Assembly (NCBI RefSeq): GCF_011067745.1
Contig: NZ_JAAMPJ010000004.1
Span: 372,001 to 436,000 of the forward strand
Length of the DNA stretch: 64,000 bases
Direction of reading: 5' to 3'
DNA from: Lentzea alba
GTDB lineage: Bacteria; Actinomycetota; Actinomycetes; Mycobacteriales; Pseudonocardiaceae
Part shown: positions 56,063 to 64,000 of the stretch, in pieces
Position numbering within the stretch: the stretch's first letter is position 1
Layout of the letters: the number at the start of each line of letters is the position of its first letter
The notes under the pieces: generated by a model
Told to the model about the DNA's origin: nothing
What the model saw: only the letters and a program-made list of their open reading frames with translations
Database searches by the model: none
Translations under genes and position numbers: made by a program

Positions 56063-58009
56063 ATGTCGCTCTCTCGTCGTGGGTTCATGGCTGCCGTCGC
56101 TGCTGCTGGTGCCGGCACGTTGCTGCCACCGTCGGTGTACGCCGCGTTGGCCCGTGAGCCTCGTGCGGGAGGGTTGCGCGCGATCAAGCACGTCGTGCTG
56201 TTGATGCAGGAGAACCGTTCGTTCGACCACTACTACGGAACCCTTCGTGGCGTGCGCGGGTTCTCCGACCGCAACGCGTTGAAGGGTGTGTTCAACCAGT
56301 CGGGCGTGCTGCCGTTCCCGGTGCGTGAGGCGGCGTCCGGGCGCGACATCCACTACATCGGCGACCTGGACCACAGCTGGAACGGCGGGCACTCGGCGTT
56401 GCGCGGCGGGTGGAACGACAACTGGGTGCCGGCGAAGACCGCGGCGACGATGGCGTTCTACACGCGGCAGGACATCCCGTTCCACTACGAACTGGCGGAC
56501 ACCTTCACGCTGTGCGACGCGTACCACTGTTCGGTGCCGTCTTCTACATCGCCGAACCGGAACTACTGGGTGTCCGGGTACACCGGGTTCGAGCCTTCTG
56601 GTGCTCGTGCGACCGGCAACGCGGCCTACAGCGAGGACACCCACACCGGGTACACGTGGAAGACGTATCCCGAACGCCTTGAGGCGGCGGGGAAGTCGTG
56701 GCGCGTGTACCAGGAGTGGGACAACTTCCAGGACAACAACCTGGAGTTCTACGTGCGGTTCAAGGAGATCGCGCGCAAGGTGTTGCCCGCCGGGTTCAAG
56801 TCCCTGGACAAGCTGTACGGGACCGGCGACCCCGCGCTGATCGGTTCCATCGATCTGTCCCGGTTGTCCGCCGCCGAGAAGTCCTTGTACGAGCGGGGAT
56901 TGCACCGCGTCCAGCCGGGTGGGCTGGGCGAGGCGTTCCGGGCCGACGTGAACGCCGGTCGGTTGCCCGCCGTCTCCTACCTGGTTCCGTCCTCTGTGGA
57001 CTCCGAGCACCCCGGCGCGTCGTCGCCCGCCGCGTCCGCCTCGATCACCTACCAGGTGCTCGACGCGTTGGCCTCCAACCAGGACGTGTGGGAGTCGACC
57101 GTCCTGTTCATCACCTACGACGAGAACGACGGCTTCTACGACCACGTGCCGCCGCCGCGCCCGCCGTTGTCGGTGACTGATGAGTACGTGGGTGACCGGC
57201 CGTTGGGGCTCGGCGCGCGCGTGCCGATGACCGTCGTCTCGCCGTGGTCCGTTGGCGGTTACGTGTGTTCGCAGGTGTTCGACCACACGTCCATGACGCA
57301 GTTCCTGGAGCGGTGGACCGGCGTGCGTTCGGAGGAGATCTCCGCGTGGCGCCGGACCGTCACGGGTGACCTGACCTCGGCGTTCGACTTCGACCGGCGC
57401 CGCACGTGGCCCGAGGTGGGCGAGCCCGCCGCCGTGCCGCCCGCTTCCCCGCGCTGGCGTCCCGCGCCCCCATCGTCGCAGAAGATGCCCGAGCAGGAGG
57501 CCGGACGGCGGCGTGCGCGCGCTCTGCCGTACCAGCCTGACGCGTCGTTGCGCGGCTCTACGTTGGAGATGTCTAACTCCGGGTCTGCCTCCGCGCACTT
57601 CGCGCTGTACCCGTACTCGGGGCAGTTCGCGGTGCCGCAGCACTTCGACGTTGCCTCGTCTACCTCTCTTGAGGTCGCCGGTGACCACGATCTGGTGTTG
57701 CTCGGCCCTAACGGTTTCCGCCGTGAGTTCGCCGGCTCGTCTTCTGACCGTGCGCGAGTGTCGTCGTCGGTGCGCGGATACAGCCGTGTGCTCACGCTGA
57801 CGTTCGAGAACACTGGGACGACGCGTCTGACGTTCGTGCTGGGGCGGCGGCGATACCCGGTGAGACCAGGACATCGGCACGTGATCCCGTGGCTCACCGT
57901 CATGAACTCGGGCTGGTACGACCTGACGGTGACGGTGGAGGAGGAACCGCGGTTCCGCCGTCGCCTGTGCGGTCACATCGAGAACGGTCAAGAGTCGATC
58001 TCCGGCTAA
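56063..58009 (+). CDS. Tat-exported phospholipase C / phosphoesterase (phosphocholine-specific type)
   Basis: A 648-residue phosphoesterase-family enzyme. The N-terminus MSLSRRGFMAAVAAAGAGTL is a twin-arginine signal (Arg5-Arg6). Catalytic-domain motifs are VVLLMQENRSFDHYYGTLRGVRGF, HSWNGGHSALRGG, the EHPGASSPAASASITYQ segment and FITYDENDGFYDHVPPP, typical of bacterial non-haemolytic and haemolytic phospholipase C. Two C-terminal beta domains (about 490-640) end RRRLCGHIENGQES. Acid phosphatase activity is an alternative. ATG at 56063; no strong Shine-Dalgarno is visible. It uses T-ending codons more than its neighbours, which suggests separate acquisition. Confidence 0.88.
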   Translation: MSLSRRGFMAAVAAAGAGTLLPPSVYAALAREPRAGGLRAIKHVVLLMQENRSFDHYYGTLRGVRGFSDRNALKGVFNQSGVLPFPVREAASGRDIHYIGDLDHSWNGGHSALRGGWNDNWVPAKTAATMAFYTRQDIPFHYELADTFTLCDAYHCSVPSSTSPNRNYWVSGYTGFEPSGARATGNAAYSEDTHTGYTWKTYPERLEAAGKSWRVYQEWDNFQDNNLEFYVRFKEIARKVLPAGFKSLDKLYGTGDPALIGSIDLSRLSAAEKSLYERGLHRVQPGGLGEAFRADVNAGRLPAVSYLVPSSVDSEHPGASSPAASASITYQVLDALASNQDVWESTVLFITYDENDGFYDHVPPPRPPLSVTDEYVGDRPLGLGARVPMTVVSPWSVGGYVCSQVFDHTSMTQFLERWTGVRSEEISAWRRTVTGDLTSAFDFDRRRTWPEVGEPAAVPPASPRWRPAPPSSQKMPEQEAGRRRARALPYQPDASLRGSTLEMSNSGSASAHFALYPYSGQFAVPQHFDVASSTSLEVAGDHDLVLLGPNGFRREFAGSSSDRARVSSSVRGYSRVLTLTFENTGTTRLTFVLGRRRYPVRPGHRHVIPWLTVMNSGWYDLTVTVEEEPRFRRRLCGHIENGQESISG

Positions 58010-58012
58010 CGT

Positions 58013-59236
58013 GTGCCCGTGGAGATCACGGGGGACGAGATCGAGGCGGCGGAGATCCGGCGTCTGCTGATCGACGCCGACGCGCTGGATCCGGCCGGCC
58101 TGGTGGTGACCGGCGCGCGGATCCTCGGTCAGCTCGACCTGCGGGACCTGGTGGTCAAACGGCCGTTGTCGCTGCACGACTGCACCACCGAAGAGCCGAT
58201 ATTGGTCAACCGTGCGCACTTCTCGCGGCTGGACCTGCGTCGGCTGGTCGCCCCGGCGGTGCTGGCGCGCGGCCTGACCGTGGACCACAACCTGCGGCTC
58301 AGCGGGGCCCGGCTGAGCGCCGCGGAGTCGTTCGACGGCCTGAACATGCGCATCGGCGGCAGCGTCTACCTGGACGAGGGCTTCCACGCCAAGGGCCTGG
58401 TGTCGCTGGTGGGTGCGCGCATCGCCGACGTGCTGACGTGCCGCGAGTCGCGCATGGAATCCTCGTTGTACCTGGTGGACGCGCAGGTCGGGTCCGCGAT
58501 CTTCCTGTCGCGCGGTTGCCACGTCTCGGGTGCCGGGCAGTACGCCGCGGTCCGGATGCGCGGTGCCCGCGTGGACGGGCAACTCGTGCTCAGGGACGGC
58601 CGGTTCAGCTCGCCGGGCGTCGCCCTCGACCTGCGGCACGTCCGGGTGGGCAAGGACCTGCTGATGCCGTTCGGCGGCATCGACGGCGACGTCCAGCTCG
58701 AAGGGTTGGTGTATGAGGGTTTACCGCGTGACGCCACTGTGGACGAATGGATGTCGTTGCTGGCGACGCGCACGCCCTACTACTCGACACAGCCGTGGGT
58801 TCAGCTGGCCGCAGCTCATCAGGCCGCCGGACACGAACGCGACGTGCGCCGAATTCGCGTTGCCCAGCAACGTGATCTGCGTCGTCGCGGCCAGCTCTCG
58901 CGGTGGGGCCGCACCTGGCATCTCGTCCGCGGCGTGACCGTCGGCCACGGGTACCGGCCCGGTCTCGCGCTGGTGTGGCTCGCCGGGGTGCTGGCCGTGT
59001 CGGTGGGCGTCGTCCTGCTGTCGGGCGCGGTCCGCTGCACGGTCGTCGAACAGGTCGGCTACGCCCTGAACGTGGCAACACCACTGGTCAAGGTGGATGC
59101 GACCCGCTGCACGGTCGACTCCTCGGCCTCTGGCCAGTTCGTGCTGGCCACCACGTGGCTGCTCCAGATCCTGGCCTGGGCCTTCGCCACCCTGTTCGTG
59201 GCGGGCTTCACAGGTTTGGTGAGGCGCAACGCGTGA
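58013..59236 (+). CDS. Membrane protein with pentapeptide-like repeat N-terminal domain
   Basis: A 407-residue protein. Residues about 25-235 form a repetitive beta-helix-like domain of LxL/LxG steps (ILGQLDLRDLVVKRPLSLHDC, GLTVDHNLRLSGARLSAAESFDGLNMRIGGSVYLDEGF, GQLVLRDGRF), similar to proteins often labelled membrane-associated oxidoreductase without proof. A helical linker with WVQLAAAHQAAGHERDVRRIRVAQQRDLRRRG follows, then two transmembrane helices (about 325-345 and 380-400). The GTG at 58013 is 3 bp after the phospholipase stop; a GTG at 58019 is possible. Cytoplasmic scaffold or sensor function is conceivable but unproven. Confidence 0.7.
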   Translation: MPVEITGDEIEAAEIRRLLIDADALDPAGLVVTGARILGQLDLRDLVVKRPLSLHDCTTEEPILVNRAHFSRLDLRRLVAPAVLARGLTVDHNLRLSGARLSAAESFDGLNMRIGGSVYLDEGFHAKGLVSLVGARIADVLTCRESRMESSLYLVDAQVGSAIFLSRGCHVSGAGQYAAVRMRGARVDGQLVLRDGRFSSPGVALDLRHVRVGKDLLMPFGGIDGDVQLEGLVYEGLPRDATVDEWMSLLATRTPYYSTQPWVQLAAAHQAAGHERDVRRIRVAQQRDLRRRGQLSRWGRTWHLVRGVTVGHGYRPGLALVWLAGVLAVSVGVVLLSGAVRCTVVEQVGYALNVATPLVKVDATRCTVDSSASGQFVLATTWLLQILAWAFATLFVAGFTGLVRRNA

Positions 59237-59266
59237 CTGTCGGTGCCGTCTGATACACCAGGAGGC

Positions 59267-61600
59267 ATGAGCGCGAAGACCGGAGCAAGACGAGGGGAAC
59301 GAGTCCCCGCGGCGTCGCTGCCGGTCGCCCGAATCGTGGTCGACGTGCCGCTGGCCCACCTGGACCGCCCCTTCGACTACTCGGTTCCGTCCGAACTGGA
59401 CACGGCGGCCGTCCCGGGCTGCCGCGTCCGCGTCCGCTTCGCGGGCCAGCTGGTGGACGGCTACCTGCTGGAGCGCACCGAGACCACCGAGTACGGCAAG
59501 AAACTGGCCTTCATCGAAAAGGTCGTGTCCCCCGAACCGGTCCTGGCCCCGGAGATCGCCGCTCTGGCCCGCGCCATCGCCGACAGGTACGCGGGCGGCA
59601 TGATCGACGTGCTGCGCCTGGCCATCCCGCCCCGCCACGCCCGAGCGGAAGCGGCGGCCTCACCGGAGCCGCCCCCGCTGCCCCAGGTCCCGGCCTGGGT
59701 GGGGCAGCGGACCGCCGCCGAACCGTTCTCCGAACAGACGGCGGTTGCTCCGGCGGACACGTCGACAGACGAGCCCGCGAAGGACGACCCCGCAGCCGCG
59801 CCGCCGGACCCTGCCGTCCAGCCTGCGGGTCCGACCGGCCTGCCGTCGGTTCCTGCCGCCGAGCTCGCAGACGCCTCAGCCGCACCGGTGTCCGCTGCTA
59901 CCGCTGGCTCCGCCGACACCCCGCCGGAGGGCCCAGCTTCACCGGCGCGTTCAGCGTCCGTTGCCGAGCCGACTTCCACCGCAGACCTGGCTTCCCCTGA
60001 GGATTCGGCTTCCCCCGCGCGCTCCCAGCTGCCGCCCGTGCCCGCCGACGCCTGGTCCCGCTATCCCCGCGGTCCCAAGTACCTGGAAGCCCTCCGCGAA
60101 GGGCGTCCTGCCCACGCCGTCTGGCAGGCCCTGCCCTCCGAGGACTGGCCCGCCCGTCTGGCCGAGGCGGCGGCCGCGGTCGCGTCCGGCGGGCGGGGCG
60201 TTGTCATCGTCGTGCCCGATCACCGCGACCTCGCCCGCGTCGCCGAGGCGTGCGGCAGGCTCATCGAAGGCGTGGTGACCCTTTCCGCCGACCTGGGGCC
60301 GTCCGAGCGCTACAAGCGCTGGCTGGCGGTGCGCCGTGGGGTCGCGCAGGTGGTCGTCGGGACTCGGGCCACCGCGTTCGCCCCGGTCAGGAACCCCGGG
60401 TTGCTCGTGGTCTGGGACGACGGCGACGACCTCCACGTGGAGCAGCGGTCGCCGTACCCGAACGTGCGCGACGTGCTGGTGCAGCGGGCCCACATGTCCG
60501 GCGCGGCGCTGTTGATCGGTGGGTTCGCGCGCACGGCGGAGGCGCAGCTGCTCGTCGAGACGGGCTGGGCGCACGAGATCGTGGCCTCGCGCGAGACCCT
60601 GCGCGCCATCGCGCCGCGGGTGGTGTCGGTTGGCGACAACGACTGGCAGGACGTCAAGGACCCGGCCGCGCGCACGGCCCGTCTGCCGTCCATCGCCTTC
60701 GACGCGGCGCGTTTCGCCCTCACCGACTCGCCGGTCCTCATCCAGGTTCCGCGGCGTGGGTACGTGCCTGCCCTGGCGTGCGGGCAATGTCGTGGGCCCG
60801 CGAGGTGTCGTCGGTGCGCGGGGCCGTTGGCGCTTCCCGGCGGCACCCAGGACGGGGCGCCGAAGCCCGCGTACTGCCGGTGGTGCGCGGCGACGGAGGC
60901 CGGGTTCCGGTGTCCGACCTGCGGGAGCCGCAGGCTGAGAGGGCAGATCATCGGTGCTCGGCGCACGGCCGAGGAGCTGGGGCGGGCGTTCCCGGGGTAT
61001 CCGGTGCGGACCAGCGGCGCGGACGAGGTGCTGACCAAGGTGCCGGGCAAGCCCTCTCTGGTGGTGGCGACACCCGGCGCCGAACCCGTGGCCGAGGGCG
61101 GTTACGGCGCGGTGCTGCTGCTCGACGGCTGGGCGTTGCTGGGCCGGGCCGACCTCAGGGCGTCCGAGGAGGCGTTGCGGCGCTGGATGACGGCCGCCGG
61201 CCTGGTGCGGCCGGGCAACGGGCGGGTGGTCGTCATCGCGGACTCGGCGCTCACACCGGTGCAGGCCCTCGTCCGCTGGGACCCGGTGTGGCACGCCGCC
61301 ACCGAACTCGCCGCCCGCACGGAACTCGGGTTCCCGCCGGCGGTGCGGATGGCGACCGTCGACGGCACCCCGGACGCGGTGAACGCGTTGCTCGACGAGC
61401 TGCGGTTGCCGTCGACCGGCGAGGTCCTCGGCCCCGTGCCGCTCGGGGACGACGAGACCAAGGAGCGGGCTCTGGTGCGGGTCGCGCGCAGTGAGGGACG
61501 GCAGCTGGCCGCCGTGCTCGCCGAGGCGCAGGCCGTGCGGACGGCGCGGAAGGAGCAGGAGCTGGTGCGGATCAAGCTCGACCCGTTGGAGGTGCTCTAG
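59267..61600 (+). CDS. priA: Primosomal protein PriA, actinobacterial type without helicase motifs
   Basis: A 777-residue PriA homologue. The N-terminal DNA-binding domain is clear (VARIVVDVPLAHLDRPFDYSVPSELD to about residue 125). Residues about 130-260 are an Ala/Pro/Ser/Thr-rich low-complexity insert. The ATPase core lacks Walker A (AVWQALPSEDWPARL where GSGKT is expected) and the DEEH box (WDDGDD instead), as in other actinobacterial PriA proteins. The eight zinc-binding Cys are present in CGQCRGPARCRRC and YCRWCAATEAGFRCPTC. It may load the primosome without unwinding. The ATG at 59267 has AGGAGG only about 1-2 nt away; the GTG at 59243 is an alternative. Confidence 0.88.
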   Translation: MSAKTGARRGERVPAASLPVARIVVDVPLAHLDRPFDYSVPSELDTAAVPGCRVRVRFAGQLVDGYLLERTETTEYGKKLAFIEKVVSPEPVLAPEIAALARAIADRYAGGMIDVLRLAIPPRHARAEAAASPEPPPLPQVPAWVGQRTAAEPFSEQTAVAPADTSTDEPAKDDPAAAPPDPAVQPAGPTGLPSVPAAELADASAAPVSAATAGSADTPPEGPASPARSASVAEPTSTADLASPEDSASPARSQLPPVPADAWSRYPRGPKYLEALREGRPAHAVWQALPSEDWPARLAEAAAAVASGGRGVVIVVPDHRDLARVAEACGRLIEGVVTLSADLGPSERYKRWLAVRRGVAQVVVGTRATAFAPVRNPGLLVVWDDGDDLHVEQRSPYPNVRDVLVQRAHMSGAALLIGGFARTAEAQLLVETGWAHEIVASRETLRAIAPRVVSVGDNDWQDVKDPAARTARLPSIAFDAARFALTDSPVLIQVPRRGYVPALACGQCRGPARCRRCAGPLALPGGTQDGAPKPAYCRWCAATEAGFRCPTCGSRRLRGQIIGARRTAEELGRAFPGYPVRTSGADEVLTKVPGKPSLVVATPGAEPVAEGGYGAVLLLDGWALLGRADLRASEEALRRWMTAAGLVRPGNGRVVVIADSALTPVQALVRWDPVWHAATELAARTELGFPPAVRMATVDGTPDAVNALLDELRLPSTGEVLGPVPLGDDETKERALVRVARSEGRQLAAVLAEAQAVRTARKEQELVRIKLDPLEVL

Positions 61601-61656
61601 GCCGTCTCCGGGCCTCTCGCCCGTGACTCTCATCGAACCGACTTGCAGGACACGGC

Positions 61657-62121
61657 CTAGACGTAGTGGGAGCGCAGTTCCGCGATGTGCTCGCGGATCT
61701 CCTCGTCGGTGAGCTTCTCGTACTCGAGGTACTCGCTCATGTACGTCATCAGGTCGGCGCGCTCGGGGTGGCTCTCGCTCGCGATCACGTGTGCCGTCGT
61801 GCCCGAGATGCCCGCCGGGAACAGCAGGAAGCCGTCGAGGCCCGCCATCGTGTCGAACGAGGCGTTCTTGGCCTCCCACAACGTCCAGACGTCCTCCTCG
61901 CGGCCGCACTCGGCGAGCAGCAGCGCGGCGAGGACCATCGTCTCGCTCAGGCCCCAGCCCTCGCGGTGGGCGGCCGTCTCGGCGGCCAGCAGGTGGCGCA
62001 GCAGGTCGGCGTCACCCTCGCGGCGTTCGCGCAGGAGGAGGTGCAGCACCTCCTCGCGGTCGGCCTCGTCGAGCGGGGTGTTCGCGAAATCCGTTCGCAA
62101 CCGGTCAAGATCGATCGACAC
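61657..62121 (-). CDS. Hypothetical acidic helical protein
   Basis: A 154-residue soluble, acidic, mostly helical protein. The first half reads LDRLRTDFANTPLDEADREEVLHLLLRERREGDADLLRHLLAAE and the middle LSETMVLAALLLAECGREEDVWTLWEAKNASFDT, suggesting HEAT-like or TPR-like helical pairs. No signal, membrane segment or catalytic motif is recognised. GTG at 62121. It lies alone on the minus strand, divergent from the gamma-glutamyltransferase gene. I do not recognise the function. Confidence 0.65.
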   Translation of the reverse strand: MSIDLDRLRTDFANTPLDEADREEVLHLLLRERREGDADLLRHLLAAETAAHREGWGLSETMVLAALLLAECGREEDVWTLWEAKNASFDTMAGLDGFLLFPAGISGTTAHVIASESHPERADLMTYMSEYLEYEKLTDEEIREHIAELRSHYV

Positions 62122-62187
62122 ACCCGCACCTTAGGCCTTCATCAAGAGGAGTGTTGCCATCTGGTCGCAACGGAGTAGAAGTTTCCC

Positions 62188-63957
62188 ATGTTGCGAACGG
62201 TTGCCGCACTGACGCTCTCCGTCGTAGTGGTCGCTCCCGCTCACGCGGGTGCGGCGGAACCACCGCCTCGCGTGCCCGAGCAGGTCGGCTGGGGCGGCGC
62301 CGTCTCCAGCGTCGACCCCGACGCGTCCCAGATCGGCATCGACGTGCTCCGCCGCGGCGGCAACGCCGTCGACGCCGCCGTCGCCACCGCCGCCGCGCTC
62401 GGTGTGACCGATCCGTTCAGCGCCGGCATCGGTGGTGGAGGGTTCTTCGTCCACTACGACGCCCGCACCGGTCGTGTGTCCACTCTGGACGGCCGGGAGA
62501 CCGCGCCGCGCAGCGCGACCGACCAGCTGTTCGTGGAGAACGGCAAGCCGCTCCCGTTCGCCGAGGCGATGACCAGCGGCCTGTCCGTCGGCGTCCCCGG
62601 CACGCCCAAGACGTGGCAGCAGGCGCTGCGCAAGTGGGGCACGCTGAACCTGCGCGAGGCCATGGCGCCCGCGGAAGCGTTGGCGCGGCGCGGTTTCGTC
62701 GTCGACCGGACGTTCAACTCGCAGATCGCGAACAACGCCGCCCGCTTCGCCGACTTCACCTCCACGCGCGACCTCTACCTGCCCGGCGGCCAGCCGCCCG
62801 CGGTGGGCAGCACGTTCCGCAACCCGCAGCTCGCTGACACCTACCGCGAGCTCGCCCGCACCGAGCTCGCGTCGCTCTACGGCGGCGCGGTCGGCCGTGA
62901 CCTGGTGAAGACCGTCCAGCAGCCACCGGTCGTGCCCGGCACGACCCGCAACATCCGCCCCGGCGCCATGGAGATCTCGGACCTGGCCCGCTACCAGGTC
63001 GAACGCCGCGACCCCACGCGCACGCGCTACCGCGGCCTCGACGTCTACGGCATGGCGGCGCCGTCGTCCGGCGGCACGACCGTCGGCGAGGCGCTGAACA
63101 TCCTCGAGTCGACCGACCTCTCGAAGGCCTCCGACGTCGAGTACCTGCACCGCTTCATCGAGTCGACGAAGCTCTCGTTCGCCGACCGCCTGCGCTGGGT
63201 GGGCGACCCGGCGTTCTCCACCGTGCCGACCGACGGCCTGCTCTCGCAGAAGTTCGCCGACAGCCGCGCGTGCCTGATCAAGCCCGACGCCGTGCTGCCC
63301 GCCCCGCAGCCGGCCGCCGACCCGCGCAATCCCAAGCCGTGTGAAGCCACCGCCGGTCTCTCGTCGCTGCGTGAGGACGCCGAACGCACCACGCACCTCA
63401 CCACGGCCGACCGCTGGGGCAACGTGGTCGCCTACACCCTCACGATCGAGGCGGAGGGCGGCAGCGGCATCGTCGTCCCGGGCCGGGGTTTCCTGCTCAA
63501 CAACGAACTCACCGACTTCGAGTTCGTGGCCCCGACCGCCGGCGTCCCGCACCCGAACCTCCCGGGCCCCGGCAAGCGCCCGCGGTCGTCCATGGCTCCG
63601 ACCATCGTCCTGGACCACGGCAAGGTGGTCCTCGCGGTCGGTTCGCCCGGTGGCTCGACCATCATCACCACGGTCACCCAGATCCTGACCGGGCGCCTGG
63701 ACCGCAAGATGTCCCTGCGTGACGCCGTAGCGGCCCCGCGCGCCTCCCAGCGCAACGCGGCCACGACCCCGGCCGAGGCGGAGTTCATCGCCGCCGCCAC
63801 CACCGCGGGCCTGCAGGCGATCGGCCACAAGTTCAGCCAGAACGCCGAAATCGGCGCCGCCACGGCCGTCGAACGTGCCAAGGACGGCCGCTGGCGTGCC
63901 GTGGCCGAACCGACGCGACGCGGCGGAGGTGCCGCCCGCGTGGTGAAGGTGGGCTGA
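62188..63957 (+). CDS. ggt: Secreted gamma-glutamyltransferase
   Basis: A 589-residue gamma-glutamyltransferase precursor that cleaves gamma-glutamyl bonds of glutathione-like peptides. Signal peptide about 1-22 (ending AHAGA). The large-subunit start SSVDPDASQIGIDVLRRGGNAVDAAVA and GIGGGGFFVHYD are standard. The autoprocessing nucleophile is the Thr of ERTTHLTTADRWGNVVAYT at about residue 394. The small subunit has GRGFLLNNELTDFEF and SSMAPTIVLDHGKVVLAVGSPGGSTI. ATG at 62188. In mycothiol-using actinobacteria the natural substrate is unclear; peptide scavenging is likely. Confidence 0.93.
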   Translation: MLRTVAALTLSVVVVAPAHAGAAEPPPRVPEQVGWGGAVSSVDPDASQIGIDVLRRGGNAVDAAVATAAALGVTDPFSAGIGGGGFFVHYDARTGRVSTLDGRETAPRSATDQLFVENGKPLPFAEAMTSGLSVGVPGTPKTWQQALRKWGTLNLREAMAPAEALARRGFVVDRTFNSQIANNAARFADFTSTRDLYLPGGQPPAVGSTFRNPQLADTYRELARTELASLYGGAVGRDLVKTVQQPPVVPGTTRNIRPGAMEISDLARYQVERRDPTRTRYRGLDVYGMAAPSSGGTTVGEALNILESTDLSKASDVEYLHRFIESTKLSFADRLRWVGDPAFSTVPTDGLLSQKFADSRACLIKPDAVLPAPQPAADPRNPKPCEATAGLSSLREDAERTTHLTTADRWGNVVAYTLTIEAEGGSGIVVPGRGFLLNNELTDFEFVAPTAGVPHPNLPGPGKRPRSSMAPTIVLDHGKVVLAVGSPGGSTIITTVTQILTGRLDRKMSLRDAVAAPRASQRNAATTPAEAEFIAAATTAGLQAIGHKFSQNAEIGAATAVERAKDGRWRAVAEPTRRGGGAARVVKVG

Positions 63958-63971
63958 GCCTTCTCCCGCGG

Positions 63972-64000
63972 CTAGTTGTTGGTGCGTCCGTCGACGCGTT
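63972..64000 (-). CDS. Possible 3' end of a minus-strand gene
   Basis: Reading the minus strand, the last bases give R-V-D-G-R-T-N-N followed by TAG at 63974-63972. Only eight codons are inside the window, so identity and even reality of the gene cannot be judged. It would be convergent with the gamma-glutamyltransferase gene, 14 bp away. Confidence 0.2.

Overview
The window is high-GC actinomycete chromosome, most likely from the Pseudonocardiaceae (Lentzea/Saccharothrix-like). The evidence is the gene order rarA-alaS-ruvX-mltG-aroE-aroCKBQ-pepQ-efp-nusB-bldD-pyr operon-mihF-gmk-rpoZ-coaBC-metK-priA, the actinobacteria-specific proteins BldD and MihF, a PriA without helicase motifs, a mycothiol-type DinB-fold protein, many GTG starts and 4-bp ATGA/GTGA stop-start overlaps. 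The family name is an inference; no rRNA or other marker is present. No tRNA, CRISPR array, insertion sequence or phage gene was seen.

Layout. 1-1.8 kb: minus-strand operon with a uridine-kinase-like P-loop protein, a stand-alone CheB methylesterase and a STAS protein cut by the window edge. 1.9-6.5 kb: rarA, then small accessory genes (a decayed GNAT, two DinB-fold proteins, a siderophore-type acyltransferase with an iron-box-like site) and two small conserved membrane-associated proteins leading into alaS. 6.5-11.7 kb: alaS-ruvX-mltG-aroE. 11.7-18.6 kb: an accessory block with a CseBC-like two-component system plus lipoprotein, a PAP2 phosphatase and a GlcNAc/glucose-type PTS set (HPr, IIC, DasR-like regulator, IIB, IIA) around a dre operator. 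18.8-22.5 kb: prepilin-peptidase-like gene and aroC-aroK-aroB-aroQ, the core of the shikimate pathway. 22.5-26.4 kb: a second broken acetyltransferase, VOC protein, lipoprotein, membrane protein, pepQ, efp, nusB.

26.5-34.2 kb is a second accessory block: a TetR/crotonase/acyl-CoA-synthetase operon, an HD hydrolase, a cysteine-dioxygenase-type cupin, an ECF41 sigma factor facing its COE-type oxidoreductase, an alpha/beta hydrolase and a WYL regulator. 34.2-43.5 kb: bldD with its own operator, then the PyrR-controlled operon pyrR-pyrB-pyrC-(membrane protein)-carA-carB-pyrF for UMP synthesis. 43.7-47.7 kb: mihF-gmk-rpoZ-coaBC-metK.

47.7-59.2 kb is a third accessory block, and the most unusual part, lying between metK and priA. 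It holds a STAND-ATPase/BTAD regulator, a co-directional trio in which an AfsR-type SARP regulator sits between two secreted RTX-like repeat proteins, a divergent secreted subtilase, a Tat-exported phospholipase C-like enzyme and a repeat-containing membrane protein. The divergent promoter region carries heptamer direct repeats with 11-bp spacing, the pattern SARP regulators bind. 59.3-64 kb: priA with a long low-complexity insert, a small unknown protein and a secreted gamma-glutamyltransferase.

Several control elements can be read directly: an iron-box-like site, a dre site, a hairpin holding the start codon of the prepilin peptidase in its loop, a BldD box, a PyrR leader with competing hairpins, an ECF41-like promoter and several intrinsic terminators.
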